Notes: a model not told the origin generated them from the letters alone. A stretch of 64,000 bases of DNA from Powellomyces hirtus (GCA_025526995.1 JAHLKG010000010.1:372001-436000); one strand, 5' to 3'; positions 10,533-22,221 are shown, numbered from the stretch's first letter. Translations and numbers: made by a program.

Positions 10533-12623
10533 TGCGCGAGTGACTGATCTCCGAACGAAGCTCCAAAAGAAGATAATGCGCAGATCGATAGAATTGAAAT
10601 CCGCAAGCAATTTTTCCACTGTACACAAAAGGAGCAGACAGGTTCACACTAAACCCCAGCTCCAAGCTATTCAAACTGGTGGTCACTCTGCGCTAGCTCG
10701 TCAACGATTCTCCCATGCTCCCAGTCCGCAGTTGGCTCGTCAAGCACGTCTTTTCCCAGGTTCAACCCAAGAGCCTTCTCACGCGCGCCACATCGGTGGC
10801 TTAGCTCGCATTACGGAATGCCGAGGCCCGAGGAGCCATTTCTCAACGATCTTCAATCGAGTAATCCATGAAGCTTCCTTCCACCTCGTCATCATCAGCG
10901 AGTATGAGGATCCACATCTTGTTCTCCTCAGTCGCTTGCTGACGGTGCACAGATAGCTCAGGGATTTCCTGCTTGCTCGCTACCGAAATCATCACACCCC
11001 CAGCTACTCTGTTGAGTCCATCTATTTGCCTTGCCCAGATGAGCAGATGGGGCAATTGGAAAATCAAGAAATGAGTATATGTCCGCTCTACTAACCTCTT
11101 TTTCCTGGCGCTATCAAATTCTGCTGCAAATCTGAGAGCCCATGCTAAGGTCGGTCCAGCCAGAGGTTCCCCGTTATAATCAGATGAATTTTAACATAAA
11201 CGTCACTAGGCCGTGGTCATTGAATTGCAGGGTCTCGATTCCACAATACCATGGACCTCCCAGCAGGTTTGGACCGCGTGATTGTTTGTGCAGACTGGAA
11301 CGTCGCGCTACTGCCCAGCGCTCTCGACACACAGCAGTTGGTCTGCTGAATTTTCATATCCGCGCATATACCTGCCTGGCGACAGGTACAACCGACACAG
11401 CGCTCCTGACTACAGAGCAAATCCTCCAAACGAGGAATATCGATTCCTTGAAAAGTTGGAATCAATATGAGATAGAGCACTAGCAAAAGATTGGAGGCGG
11501 AAAAGGCTCGTTCCCCAGATTGTAAACAATGCTATTGTAGCTTATCCGCATACCAGCAGCAGTCTTGCCGCATAGAGTCTTTCGGGCCTTTGCGCTGCGG
11601 GTGGGTTTGTATGATTCTGGCTCAAACCACTCTTGGAGACGCAGCCGCATTAGGCTTCAAGTGGTAGAAGAGCTCTCTTCTGCTCTCCCGGATTCCAGGC
11701 GTAGACCACTGTGCGCGCTCTTTCCGCGTACCCATGGCGTTGTAGCGGGAGATGTTTGATGGCGAATCGCCTGTGGTATTCGATTTCAAAGTGACTTTTT
11801 AGGGGAGGTGAAACAGATGATGACGCGCTGCGCCTCACACTGCGCCCTTTCGACCAGTCGCGGGCAGTCTGCAGGGAATAGAAATTTATTCAGATAGATT
11901 CAAGACATCTGTCGTTGCAAAAGCCTATAGTCGAACTTGCAGCGGGATGGAGGATGCAGTACGAGATTGCCGATTTATTCTCCAACTGCAGGAGATGAAT
12001 CAATGGTCCTTGCCTAAAGATTCTCGTTTAGCTGGGCCCATTAGCCTCTGCTGCAAGAGCTGGCATGTAATTGCGATGATAAGCTCATTGCATGTTGTTA
12101 ATGATCATGGGATAAGCCATCCTCCTCGTAAAGTCAACGATAGCAAGTCGGGGCAAGGGCACATGACTGGCGCCATGAACAGCGATTTTTATCCAGTGGC
12201 ATATGAAAGCGCTTGTGAGCTACGAGCTTTGGTTTAGGCAGTTAATATTGAGAGGAGAAGTAGTCAGACTGTGGAAGGTTTCTTTTTTAGGGGTGTTTGT
12301 TTATTGCAGAAATATGGTTGGTTGATCAGCGTGAATCTGACGATGATGAAAGAGAGAGAGAGAGGCCTCTTCTCGGAGGGCGGAAACGGGGCGGGAACAC
12401 GAGCCACGAGCCACGCGCCGCCCGTTGCCAATAATAGTCTCAGAGACCCGTCCACTTTGTCTCCTTTTCTCTGTAGACTTGAATCAGGAACTCCACCAGC
12501 CCGCAAGGCTATCAGCCATAGATAAAGCGAACGTCTCACTTCGTGAATCGCTGTACAAGAATCGTATCCCTTCCTCGTTTTGGTTTTGCCTCGCAGCAAA
12601 TTCCGCCCTGTTTGAACGACAAA
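10533..12623. other. 2.1-kb region with no firmly supported gene
   Basis: The upstream region of both SET2 and SHO1 together with a stretch at 10.68-11.88 kb holding short protein-like minus-strand frames (see the separate entry). The stretch 11.9-12.6 kb next to SHO1 shows nothing coding; a short GA run lies at about 12350-12362. Confidence 0.4.
10842..11650 (-). CDS. Possible multi-exon hypothetical gene or gene relic
   Basis: A minus-strand model can be built from the ATG at 11650 (MRLRLQEWFEPESYKPTRSA), with a GTATGC donor at 11553, an exon LYLILIPTFQGIDIPRLEDL ending at a GTATAT donor, and three more small exons. The last runs GLNRVAGGVMISVASKQEIP to the stop at 10842. Introns would be 45-65 bases, normal here. 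However, other frames of the same stretch also look protein-like (for example GEPLAGPTLAWALRFAAEFD near 11160-11105, and KALGLNLGKDVLDEPTADWE near 10780-10720) and cannot be joined to this model. It may be a differently spliced gene or a decaying one. No family recognised. Confidence 0.28.
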
Positions 12624-13796
12624 ATGCTCACCACTCACCGACTCACCTCGAATGTCAAGTTTCTTGTGCCCACTGCGCTCGCCGCGGTAGGATAATGACA
12701 GGCGTACATACCAGCTTTTCGAGGCATTAACTTACAATCTCTGTGTTTCTGGAAACGTTTCTAGCTTGGCTGGCTCCTGGCGTTTATCGGTCTGTGCATC
12801 TTCCAAAGCCGGATTGACAACCGCCCTTATACGGGCCTGAATCCCCTCTCGAACCAATGGTTCCATCTGTTCTTCTTCCTATTCGTTATCATTGGTCTCG
12901 TCTGTGTCATTATGACTGGCATTCTTGAACACTATCGCTTAGCTGTACGTGTGTTTCCCCATTAAGCTCGTTCGAAGGGTATGGATGTGCTGGTGTGGTG
13001 TGCTCACGTGCCCGCTTTCTTCTCTCCTCTAGTTTGTTGCATTGTTGGCCATCTCATTTGTTTTTGTTGCGAACGACTTGGACGTGGTGCTCGGAACCAA
13101 TAGGAACAACCCACTACTGGATTCACCGACGAAAGACGCCGTTGGTCTCTTCGCTTCCGGATTGTTTTTCTTGTCCTTTGCTTTCGTATGTGGTGCACAT
13201 TGATCACAAAGTGGCAGCTTTGATTTGCTCACATGTTTTTTTGATCAGCTGCCCTGGATCATACTTCTTGGCTCTGCTGAGCAAGCTTTCTTGAACACAG
13301 TGGGCAACATTGATGGTGGTTTCTCGTTCAACGTGCCAGCTGCGATGAGCCACCTGCGTAACAGAAATCAGCAGAGGGCCGGCCAAAATCGCAACTCGGC
13401 GATGGCAGAGCCTTCCCCCAATTACAGTATGGCTTCCCCTGGAGGTGTTGCCCCTGCTGTCCCGCCCCAGGAATATGAGCGCAACAGTATCATCAAAGCT
13501 CCTCCGATGGCCGCTGGATCTGCAATGTCGCAGCCTACACCGCAATTTACAAAGGCATCCGCTCTGTTTCCTTGTAAGTCCTAAACCTCGTGGTCCTTTC
13601 TCAGCCGTACGCTCATATTTCGGTCATGATAGATGAGGCAAACCCAGAGGATCCGTCCGAGATATCCTTTGTCAAGGGTGATCTGTTGGAAGTACTGAAC
13701 AATCAAGGCAAATGGTGGCAAGTGCGCAAAGCGGACGGTTCGGTGGGCATTGCTCCATCGAACTATCTGCAGCTCGAAGCCTCCTCTGCAGTATGA
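12624..13796 (+). CDS. SHO1: Sho1 osmosensor adaptor
   Basis: Plasma-membrane adaptor of the HOG osmostress pathway. Five exons (12624-12686, 12775-12944, 13033-13185, 13249-13573, 13605-13796) give 300 residues. There are four hydrophobic segments: GWLLAFIGLCIF, FFFLFVIIGLVCVIMTGI, FVALLAISFVFVA and GLFFLSFAF/LPWIILLG. A Ser/Pro/Asn-rich linker of about 90 residues follows, then a C-terminal SH3 domain (YAHISVMIDEANP, ISFVKGDLLEVL, KWWQVRKADGSVGIAPSNYL). The ALYDY position is replaced by AHISVM, but the WW, G-x-x-P-S-N-Y core is intact. In yeast the SH3 binds Pbs2. The layout of four helices plus a terminal SH3 is diagnostic of Sho1. Confidence 0.93.
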
Positions 13797-13994
13797 GTTC
13801 TACGGCGAGTCTGATTACCAGTATATAGAAAGCCGCATCTAGCCCTGGAAGTCGATAGTTTTCTAGTTATGTAGAACTACCTGTCGGGGAGCTTATGTCG
13901 TGCATAGATTGCCAAATTTCGGCTTGGGGGTTGAGTTTTGAGTTCAATACAGTCACAAATTTCCCACAAATAGCTTTACCTTTGAGCCTATGCC

Positions 13995-14554
13995 TCAGCG
14001 CTTCGCCCCAGTCTCATATTCTAGGCATCTCGGCCAGTCATTGTCCACAGACGCCCATGGAGGCAACTCTTTTGTAAAAATGTGGGCGATTGGAACTTGA
14101 GTGATTGGGGTATCCAACGTTCCCACACGCATTCTTTATAGTAGAGGGAGGCGCTTAATGGACCAAAAAACTTTCGCAGCTTCATTAAATGCCGCCAGAC
14201 CAACCTGTAAACACCAGGCACGGATTCTTTCCGAGAATACAGCGCCGTACCACATTTTGAGCAGAAGGCCCGCATTTTCCCGGGACTTGACTCGTGCTCG
14301 GTGATAAACTCGGTCCCGGTCTGCCATGTGAAGGCATCCGTGTCTATCGTCGCGACTGTACAAGCACCCTGTACCTTCTAAACGCCCGGCCGGGTCAGAA
14401 GATCTTTCATCGTATTTTATTAAAACTCAATGGATGTGGTTCCTACTCGACATTGCTGGCAATGGCACACCGTCATGGGTCCCAGGTTCCCTGTGTACTT
14501 GTAACGGATACGCTGACAAAGACAGCTCCCGTGAAATGAACCCTCGTCCTCCAT
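13995..14554 (-). CDS. GFA/CENP-V-type (Mss4-like) zinc-binding protein
   Basis: Three exons (14554-14447, 14377-14205, 14133-13995) give 139 residues covering one GFA domain, the fold of glutathione-dependent formaldehyde-activating enzyme and its many uncharacterised relatives. The zinc ligands are visible as GSCLCQRIRY, CHCQQCRKV and FCSKCGTALYS, and the domain ends AHIFTKELPPWASVDND. The first intron splits directly after CHCQQCR and the second after PGVYR, both in phase. The gene is convergent with SHO1, 198 bases between stops. The substrate is unknown; most family members are not formaldehyde enzymes. Confidence 0.88.
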
Positions 14555-14827
14555 GTGAGTGGTTAAGCAAGGGCTTCCTTTCTTCAGTTAGTTGAGTTCT
14601 GGGGCTATGACACTCCTATATACTCATGGTGAAGAAGGACCATGAGGTGCACTGCGGTGAGACACGGGACGGAGGGAGACACGAGGGGTGTGGCGCTGCA
14701 CAAACGCGTAACGCAAATCTCCGACAGGCGATCCTGAAAATTGGCAAATAATTGAGATCAACGATTCGATAGTTCGCCAACACCGCTCCACCCTTCACAC
14801 GCTGCAACAGTTAGCTCCATCGCCAGG

Positions 14828-16517
14828 ATGTACAAAGTCGAGATCCTTTCCGACAATCTCCGAGATGCTGCCATCTTGCGACGAAAGAATTTGGATGAGG
14901 AGCGAAAACAACGGATATTTGACCCAAAGATCAGAGTTTTGGGGGTGAGAATGACGAGACACCGCTAGGATAAATCGAGATTAGACTGGGACGCTCAAGC
15001 TAACAACTACGAATTTAGATTGACGTCCGTGCACTAGAGGATCAGATTCGAACAAAAAATGAGATGAAGAAGGTCGAAAAGGAGCGAGAAGTTGCATTTG
15101 GTATGGCACAGCCAGCATTTCATCAGCGGGGTAGCCCATTGCGACAAAATGTATCAACACTAAATCGTTTCCGACCAAAATGCAGACAAGACCATGCGCC
15201 ATACGAACGCCATTTTGCAGCATCTCGACGCCGAAGCCATTGCACAGAACCGAGCGCAGTTGAAGTCTCTCAATCACTACCGCGTTATGAACCAGCAGCC
15301 ATCTCAGCGCCGTGATTACGACCTTTACGATCCCAAGGCATTGAAGAGCGATCGCCCAGCGCGCGTGGGCGATGATGATGAAAGGATCGGATTAAGCTCA
15401 TGTCAAAGATTTGAGGGAGAAGATCTGGCCAGCGCGGAAAGGAAACGGTTGCAGAAAGAGCAAATGAAAACTTGGAGCCAGGAGGGCGTTTGGGAACGAA
15501 GGGCCAAGAAGTTTGAGGAAGCTGAGGAAAAGAGGTGGGTGTCGTTCCGTCTTGATCGATTTTGAGCGTTCATCGCCCGATCTCGATTTTCTAATGTAGT
15601 CTGGTCTGAATGTAGACTATACGAGAAGTACCAGAATGACGTGGACCAGAAAGTGATCACGCTCCAAAATGCCGTGAAAGACGCCCGAGCTGAACAAGCG
15701 CGAGCAGACAAAGAGTACAACTGGCAACTGGTAAGAAACCACGGAACCTTCCCACAAAAGACCCAGAACGCGCATAGTCTAGAGTTTTAACGACAATTGC
15801 TGGATAGGCTGAGTTGAAGAGACAGCGCGAAGCAGAAGAGCGCCGTTATGACGAAGAGCAGAACGTGGCGGAGATAAATAGACAAGTGAACGGCAACTTC
15901 CTCACAGAGCACCCTGACGTATTCAACATTGGTGGAGGCCACCAGTGAGTAGAGAACAACAAAAAAGCTTTGCTCATCGAAGCACAACGGTGTGCTAAAC
16001 TTGATGTCACGTTGCAGAGTGCGAGTAGACATGTTCAAGGGCATGACCGAAGAGCAAAAGCGCTACATACACCAAGTGCAAGAAAAGCAACGCGCTGAAG
16101 CTGAGGTAACATGACACCAGACATTTGATGCAGCCAACCTATGCCCGATTATTGACTCGATTTGGGCCAATTCAAAAGGCTCGACGAGAGGAGCAGAAGC
16201 GAGAGGAGGAACGGATTGCCCGACAAGAGGCCTGCAACATCCGTGCGGCGATGCTATTGGAACGGGAGAAAGCACGGCAAGTGCGGGAAGAAGCGGTCGA
16301 GTTGCGCGAAGAGAACAAGAGGAAGGCGGAAGAGTTCAAAATGAAGTAAGCATCACAGGCAGGACAATTTTTTTAATGTTCATCCCAAGGCAGGATCAAC
16401 TGACAGACCACTAATGCCTTTGCTCACTCCCTCAGACAATTCTACATGAACCGCGTTTTGTACACAAACAAGCCCACCGACGCATACTTTGCTCAATTCA
16501 ACACCACTAGTCGTTAG
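14828..16517 (+). CDS. RIB43A axonemal microtubule protein
   Basis: RIB43A proteins are filamentous inner proteins of the ribbon region of flagellar doublet microtubules. The start MYKVEILSDNLRDAAILRR is followed by long, charged, almost wholly helical sequence. It contains family stretches such as DKTMRHTNAILQHLDAEAIA, LYDPKALKSDRPARVGDDDE, SCQRFEGEDLASAERKRLQK, EQMKTWSQEGVWERRAKKFE, NFLTEHPDVFNIGGGHQVRV, DMFKGMTEEQKRYIHQVQEK and, at the end, FYMNRVLYTNKPTDAYFAQF. The protein is roughly 390 residues, as is usual. There are seven or so short introns. This is the clearest sign in the window that the organism makes a flagellum. Confidence 0.93.
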
Positions 16518-17376
16518 TCGTCCAATATGTTTTGGATTCCAGACTCTGAAAGCACATTTTCGCCGGCTCGTTGCTCTCCAGCAGAAAACTTTGCTTGTGC
16601 ACATCTCCAAAATACTGTGAATTTATGTTAAACTCTCGGGTTCCCGACTGCCCGTTGACCTAGTAACTCCGTAGCGAGGTGAAATTAAAATCACTTTCAG
16701 TTTGAGTGGATCCTACCTACTACACGGTATGACCCAAAATGTTTGCTCAAAATTGTTGTGCTGGAGTTTACCATCACGTGCTGTGCAATCGATGAGACGG
16801 AAAGCCCGGGAAATCGGGCCGGGGAAGGACGTGGGTGAAAAAAAGAATATGAACGAAAAACCTCCGAATGAGCCACAACTGCCACACCAAGCACGAGACG
16901 GCATGCGCAGGAACGGAATTCTGCGGGTGCACGGATGCTTGAGATGCTGAATGTAGGAGCATTTGCGCGCGCGTGGCGTTGGGACGCGGCAAGGGAGTAC
17001 AGAACCAGTCCTCCCAATTGATGATGAATGAGGAAATCCATGGGGATGGGAGCCAATCAGTATACTCATCAATCAATTATCGGGAAATGCCCCATCCGAA
17101 CCGAACAGCCAGCCTCATGGATGATGATGATGATGATGGGAAGGACAACGTCAGCCTCACCAAAGCCTAAACGGAAAAGGAAGCAAGGAAGGAAGGAGCC
17201 CAAGTGAGTGAATTACTCGCGCGCGATTTCCCGTCCGGCCCAACGCGATCGCTACCATAGCTACCGGCTGCCTTCGCTCCCCCTCATATTATCTTATCCC
17301 ACTCTGCCATCCCCCGCCTTCCGGTTTACGTTTACGGATCCTCATTCCACATTCACAGATCATAACCCGCCCAGTC
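16518..17376. other. Intergenic, 859 bases upstream of citrate synthase
   Basis: 3' flank of RIB43A and promoter region of citrate synthase. It holds a CACGTG at 16775-16780, a GAT/ATG microsatellite at 17117-17140 and a pyrimidine-rich leader just before the start codon (17260-17370). No gene seen. Confidence 0.55.
17117..17140. repeat. ATG trinucleotide microsatellite
   Basis: Seven consecutive atg-type triplets, about 240 bases before the citrate synthase start codon. Confidence 0.85.
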
Positions 17377-19054
17377 ATGTCTTCCCTTCGTCTTCTGCCT
17401 GGAGCCTCTTCCGTATGTACTTGTTGCTCCTGATGTTTCAGTTCAGCCTGCACGCGGCCCGCACATGAATCTCTGACTGACCAAGATGCCCTTTGCAGCT
17501 GCTCTCCCGTCGCTTCGCCCTGACCGGCGTGAACGGAGTCCGATGCTACTCCACCGCCAAGACTCAGGTACAAACTAAACTGGTCTTACGCTGAAGGAGA
17601 ATCAATGACTCACATGTTAATCGATGCAGAGCCTGAAAGACCGCTTGAAGGAGCTGATTCCTGAGAAGCAGGCGGAGGTCAAGGAAGTCCGCGCCAAGTT
17701 CGGCAGCAAATCCATGGGTGAAACCACCGTTGACATGGTGTGTACACTGTTACATGGCTATTCGAGGCGCTTTTGCTAACAGTTATCGAATCTGTCAGAT
17801 GTACGGCGGTATGCGTGGCATCAAAGGTCTTGTGTGGGAAGGTTCCGTTCTCGATTCTGAGGAGGTGAAAAACATACGCGTCGGTCTTCTCGTATGTCAG
17901 CGCTCAGTATTGACATGTAGCATCTTTAGGGTATCCGATTCCGCGGCTACACCATCCCCGAGTGCCAAAAGCTCCTGCCCGCTGCTGAGGGTGGTGAGGA
18001 GCCCCTTCCCGAGGCTCTCTTCTGGTTGCTGGTTACTGGCGAGATTCCCACCGCTGAACAGGTCAAGCAGCTCTCCGCCGACTGGGCCGCTCGCTCCGCC
18101 ATTCCCTCCTACGTTGAGGACCTCCTCGACCGTTGCCCCAACACCCTCCACCCCATGTCCCAGTTTGCCCTCGCCATCACCGCTCTTCAGCACGAGTCTA
18201 GCTTCGCCAAGGCCTACCAGAGCGGAGTTCCCAAGACCCAATACTGGGACTACACCTTCGAGGACGCCAACGACCTCATCGCCAAGCTCCCTGTCATTGC
18301 TGCCCGTATCTACCGTAACGTCTTCAAGGACGGAAAGGTCCCTGAGGTCGACCGTAACCTCGACTGGGGAGCCAACTTTGCCCACCTCTTGGGTTACAAG
18401 GACCCCAAGTTCGTTGAGCTCATGCGTCTGTACCTCACCATCCACTCTGACCACGAGGGAGGCAACGTCTCTGCTCACGCCACTCACTTGGTTGGATCTG
18501 CTCTGTCCGACCCCTACCTCTCCTTCGCCGCTGGTATGAACGGTCTGGCTGGACCTCTCCACGGTCTTGCCAACCAGGAAGTCCTGCGATGGACCATGAA
18601 GATGAGGGACCAGGTTGGCAACGACGCTACCGACGAGCAGATCAAGGAGTTCCTTTGGAAGACCCTCAAGAGCGGACAGGTCGTCCCCGGTTACGGTCAC
18701 GCTGTGCTCCGCAAGACCGACCCCCGTTACACATGCCAGCGCGAGTTTGCTCTCAAGCACCTGCCAACAGACCCTCTGTTCAAGTTGGTTGGCCAGATCT
18801 ACAACATTGCTCCCGGAGTTCTGACCGAGCACGGCAAGACCAAGAACCCATACCCTAACGTTGACGCCCACAGCGGTGTCCTCCTCCAGCACTACGGCTT
18901 TGTCGAGCAGGACTTCTACACTGTCCTGTTCGGTGTGTCGCGCGCCCTCGGTGTCATGAATGGTCTGATCTGGGACCGTGCTCTTGGTCTCCCAATTGAG
19001 CGACCCAAGTCTTTCAGCACCGCTCACTTGAAGAAGATGCTCGAGGGCAAATAG
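17377..19054 (+). CDS. CIT1: Citrate synthase, mitochondrial
   Basis: Condenses acetyl-CoA and oxaloacetate in the first step of the TCA cycle. Exons 17377-17412, 17499-17567, 17630-17737, 17799-17864 and 17930-19054 give 467 residues. The N-terminus ([32 protein letters not shown]) is a typical Arg/Ser-rich matrix presequence. The catalytic residues are visible: His in [15 protein letters not shown], His in [15 protein letters not shown] and Asp in [14 protein letters not shown]. The conserved [17 protein letters not shown] block is also present. The long fifth exon has strongly biased codon use, rich in C-ending codons, as expected for a highly expressed gene; this also creates a false antisense open frame of about 400 codons. 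Confidence 0.98.
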
Positions 19055-19526
19055 ATAACAGGCGTTTCTGCATTCGCCTTCCCATCTCCTCATAGTTCCT
19101 TTTTGCATTCCCCGTTTTTAATTTACCCTATAATTTCGATTGCCCAAACATGATCATCACACACTACCTATCTTGATTATCATAATGCTCTGTTTTATCA
19201 GTTTTCATCCGTAGGTCGGTCTATGGTGCGTGTAGGAAGTGTGCACAGGGCACGCTACCGTCATATCCAATTTAACGTGACTCAAGACTCAAAAGAAAAG
19301 AGTTTATGTGGGGAACTGAAATAAATGTATTCATTCCGTGACATGCTTCGACATCTGCATTGACAATTCTAAACGAGTCTTCAGTGGAAACCGTAGACTA
19401 AATTTTCGAGATGTCGGTTGAGGTTTGCTTCAGCCCGTCGTGTGCGCCAGATCAGCGTCTACACACTGCCGAGGTTAGGCCCGAGGGTCATACTCTTGAG
19501 GGTGTGTCGGATGAAGATGGCCGCGT
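19055..19526. other. Intergenic, convergent 3' ends
   Basis: 472 bases between the citrate synthase and eL41 stop codons. T-rich after citrate synthase; otherwise featureless. Confidence 0.5.
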
Positions 19527-19681
19527 TTACTTGGACCTAGCCCTCTGTTAACGTGGAGAGGTACGGCCCGTCAGTTGGCTATTTCTCTCACGTAGTAGGG
19601 GCAAGTCAACACGACACTTACCATCTTTCTCCTCTTACGCTTCAATCTCCTCTGACGCTTTTTCCTCCACTTATCACGCAT
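19527..19681 (-). CDS. RPL41: 60S ribosomal protein eL41 (25 residues)
   Basis: The smallest ribosomal protein, a single basic helix at the subunit interface. Exon 1, 19681-19622, encodes 20 residues beginning MRDKWRKKRQRRLK. A GTAAGT donor follows and the intron runs 19621-19545. Exon 2, 19544-19527, starts after TTAACAG and encodes RARSK and a stop. Length and sequence match eL41 across eukaryotes, where the consensus starts MRxKWxKKR and ends RxRSK. The intron splits the gene exactly after Met-20. Standard length filters would miss it. Confidence 0.95.
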
Positions 19682-19762
19682 GCCTAACAGCAAAAGCCCG
19701 CGTAAGTCAAAGTGAAAACAAGAGATTCGCCATTCCGTGATCTCGCCGACCAACGCCCCGAG

Positions 19763-19782
19763 CCATCCATCCATCCATCCAT
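19763..19782. repeat. CCAT tetranucleotide repeat
   Basis: Five ccat units in a row, with a shorter copy (tcatccatccatca) at about 19811-19824. It lies 80-140 bases upstream of the eL41 start codon. Confidence 0.85.
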
Positions 19783-19988
19783 TCATCACAATCGTGCATG
19801 CATGTTGTTTCATCCATCCATCACGACATCATGGACGGGTGCACGCATGGTCCGAGCGTTGGCCTTGGATCATCTTCTCCTGCGACTTTCACAGCAACTC
19901 ACTTGGATAATCGTAATACGGGATGGGTGGTAAAGAAACCGCTCGAGAGCCCCCGCCGGTCTGCAGTTTTATCGGTTCCTCTGCCCAT

Positions 19989-19994
19989 CACGTG
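19989..19994. promoter_or_regulatory. CACGTG palindrome upstream of eL41
   Basis: Hexamer about 310 bases before the eL41 start codon and 190 before the gene at 20183. Function inferred only. Confidence 0.35.
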
Positions 19995-20182
19995 CCTTGA
20001 AGTTGAGCGAGAAACGTGACTTGAGAGTGAGATGCTGAGTCAGCGATCGGAGAAGTGGTCCTCCTTTGCAGGGTCACGCCCCGTTTTGACAGAACGTTCT
20101 ATTGCTCCTCTGATCGTTTTTTTGTCAGAAGAGAATCACGGGGAGCATACAAGATTACGGCCGAAAATTGTGAATTTCGGCA

Positions 20183-22221
20183 ATGGGTTTTGTCACTGTT
20201 CTTGTGCAGCACGCTTGGGCGCTTCAGCCCACCACCTCCTCCCGCGGTGCAACACCACGGCAAGCCACGGAGCAGGGGGGAACATCGCGGAGACGATCTG
20301 CAGGTGGTGTTTCGCTGATCCCAGAGACAGTCACGGCTTTCCTCCGAGACTATAGAGCTGCGGTCACACATTCCGCATCCCGGCGATTTGAAAAACAGGC
20401 TGTGGATCTACTCGACCGTCTGCACCATGTCGTGATGGGTCCCGCATTAGCCAACGCCAAACGCGACAACGTTAGTCGAGCCGCGACACCATCGTCCGCG
20501 TCCATGTACAAACCAGCAAAGGGAGTGCCCCGCTTAGCCAGTGGCCGACTTCGGCGGGCACATCAATGCAGGTACGATGAACGTTGCACGCCGGCATACG
20601 CGACGAGGAAGCATGCGTTGCGCGCTCGGCAGTCGTTGGTGGCTTTTACGCAATGCCCACATGCACCGTTGCGTGATATGGCCCTCGAGTACCTGTATGA
20701 GGCCGTTGATTGTGGGAACGAGCTCCGGCATGATGAGCTGGAACTGGAGAATCTGCTTGCGTTGGTGGGAGATATGGCGGACGCCATCGCTACTCTCCGG
20801 CGTAACGCAAACCAGAATCATCAACAAATGGAAGCCTCGCTTGTGGGCCGACTGGTCCTGGTACGTAAAAGCGCTCCACCATCACTCGCAGAGCGATATG
20901 AATCTCAAGTCTCTGTTCGCACTATCAGTGCTTGTCGATGGTTGCACAACGCTTAAAATACGCTTATGACCGCAAGCACTTCTCGGTCGACGGAGAATCG
21001 CGAAATAACATTGAGCGGTGCATCGAGGAAATGCAAAACATCAATACAGACGATCCGTTCATGGAAATCATTCTGGAGTTCGCGCAGGAGTTGGTAAGCA
21101 AACGAAAGCTCTGATAAGGAAAAGGGATTCTGCGCTCATCGCTCTGGTCTTGTTGGGTCTGCATGCAGCTCCGGGCAATTGCAGAAGGCTCCCCCGTTTC
21201 GGCCCAGGCCATCAACGCGTTGCCAACCATAATCCTCTCACAGACGCTCAGAGGGGAAGTCTGGACGGACTCTGCCTCAGCCACTCAAACGTGTATAACA
21301 GCCATGGAGGAGATGGCTAAAGGAGGCCGAAGAAACACGCGAGAGTTCCTGGAACTGCTCGCAACAGGGGCCATGCGAGACGAGCTCGCGTGTTTCTGCC
21401 TTCTGGCCTGCTTGAAATCCAACAAGTTACAGCACGATTGGCCGACCTTGTTCTATGGCACAATGTTACTGGCGGCTGTCGTTCAGCATCATGAAAAGTC
21501 TGCCATTGGCAGCTTGGCACTCGAAGGTGGACTCTTGCATTTTCTGCATTACAGAGGGGACGGGCAGGACATGTCGGAGCAACATGTGCAAAACATTCGC
21601 ACCGGAGCCATTCTCGCGCTTGCGGCAGTATGGAAGCAATGTCAAGCGAGTTCCCTTGCTCTGATGGCGGTGGAGAACATACGGATGCTCGATCAAGACG
21701 CCGGGATGTCCACTCTGCAAACCCTTCTTCATCACCAGCAAAAGTCACCCGTATTTCGAATCTCTCATTTGTTCAGCTACAAGGCAATGTCACTGGCGGA
21801 ACACCTTCTCGAGTCTCGCACGGACACCAAGTCGTCCCTGCATTCGATACCGTCCACCCGCTGGAAACGGAGCATGAATCATGGACTGACGGAAGCCATG
21901 TCGTTCAACTTGCAGACGCCGCTTTCGATAGCGCCATATCACAGGAACTTTCTGGCAGGATTGGGTGTCAGCACAATGGCTCCGGTGGTACCGGGTGAAG
22001 TGTCCGAGCAGGGGTTGGCTCCGTCATTTCTTACGACGCACATGGAAGCAGGAGGCATGGCCAGCCAGCCAGTGTTCGGCACTGCGAATAGAAGGAAGCT
22101 CTTTCATGCAACGCCTGGTCCTCCTGTTGTCAAACATGAGCCAAAGCGGTCACGGTCATGTAGAATTGAACCTTCAGATAGACTAGTCCACACTCTACCA
22201 AAATTAAGGATAGAGACGTAG
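20183..22221 (+). CDS. Hypothetical helical-repeat-like protein
   Basis: Exons 20183-20860, 20929-21093 and 21169-22221 join in phase to 631 residues. I do not recognise the family. The middle is made of amphipathic helices resembling ARM/HEAT-type repeats (LEYLYEAVDCGNELRHDELE, MVAQRLKYAYDRKHFSVDGE, MEIILEFAQELLRAIAEGSP, LFYGTMLLAAVVQHHEKSAI, LEGGLLHFLHYRG, GAILALAAVWKQ). The last 150 residues are low-complexity and basic. No signal peptide or clear membrane helix. A remote tie to TMEM232-like ciliary proteins of similar length came to mind but is not supported by a motif I can point to. The start is tentative; the first 40 residues look unlike the rest. Confidence 0.7.

Larger units (their letters stand above)
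19682..20182. other. Divergent intergenic region, about 500 bases
   Basis: Upstream DNA of eL41 (minus) and of the unknown gene at 20183 (plus). It holds a CCAT repeat at 19763-19782 and a CACGTG at 19989-19994. No coding signal. Confidence 0.55.

Noticed and set aside
11142..11483. 113-codon plus-strand frame
   Set aside because: No family features and it overlaps the more protein-like minus-strand segments; not enough to call a gene.
17897..19108. 403-codon open frame on the minus strand
   Set aside because: Exact antisense of the citrate synthase fifth exon. Its openness comes from C-ending codon bias in a highly expressed gene, and its protein is low-complexity Val/Leu/Gly.
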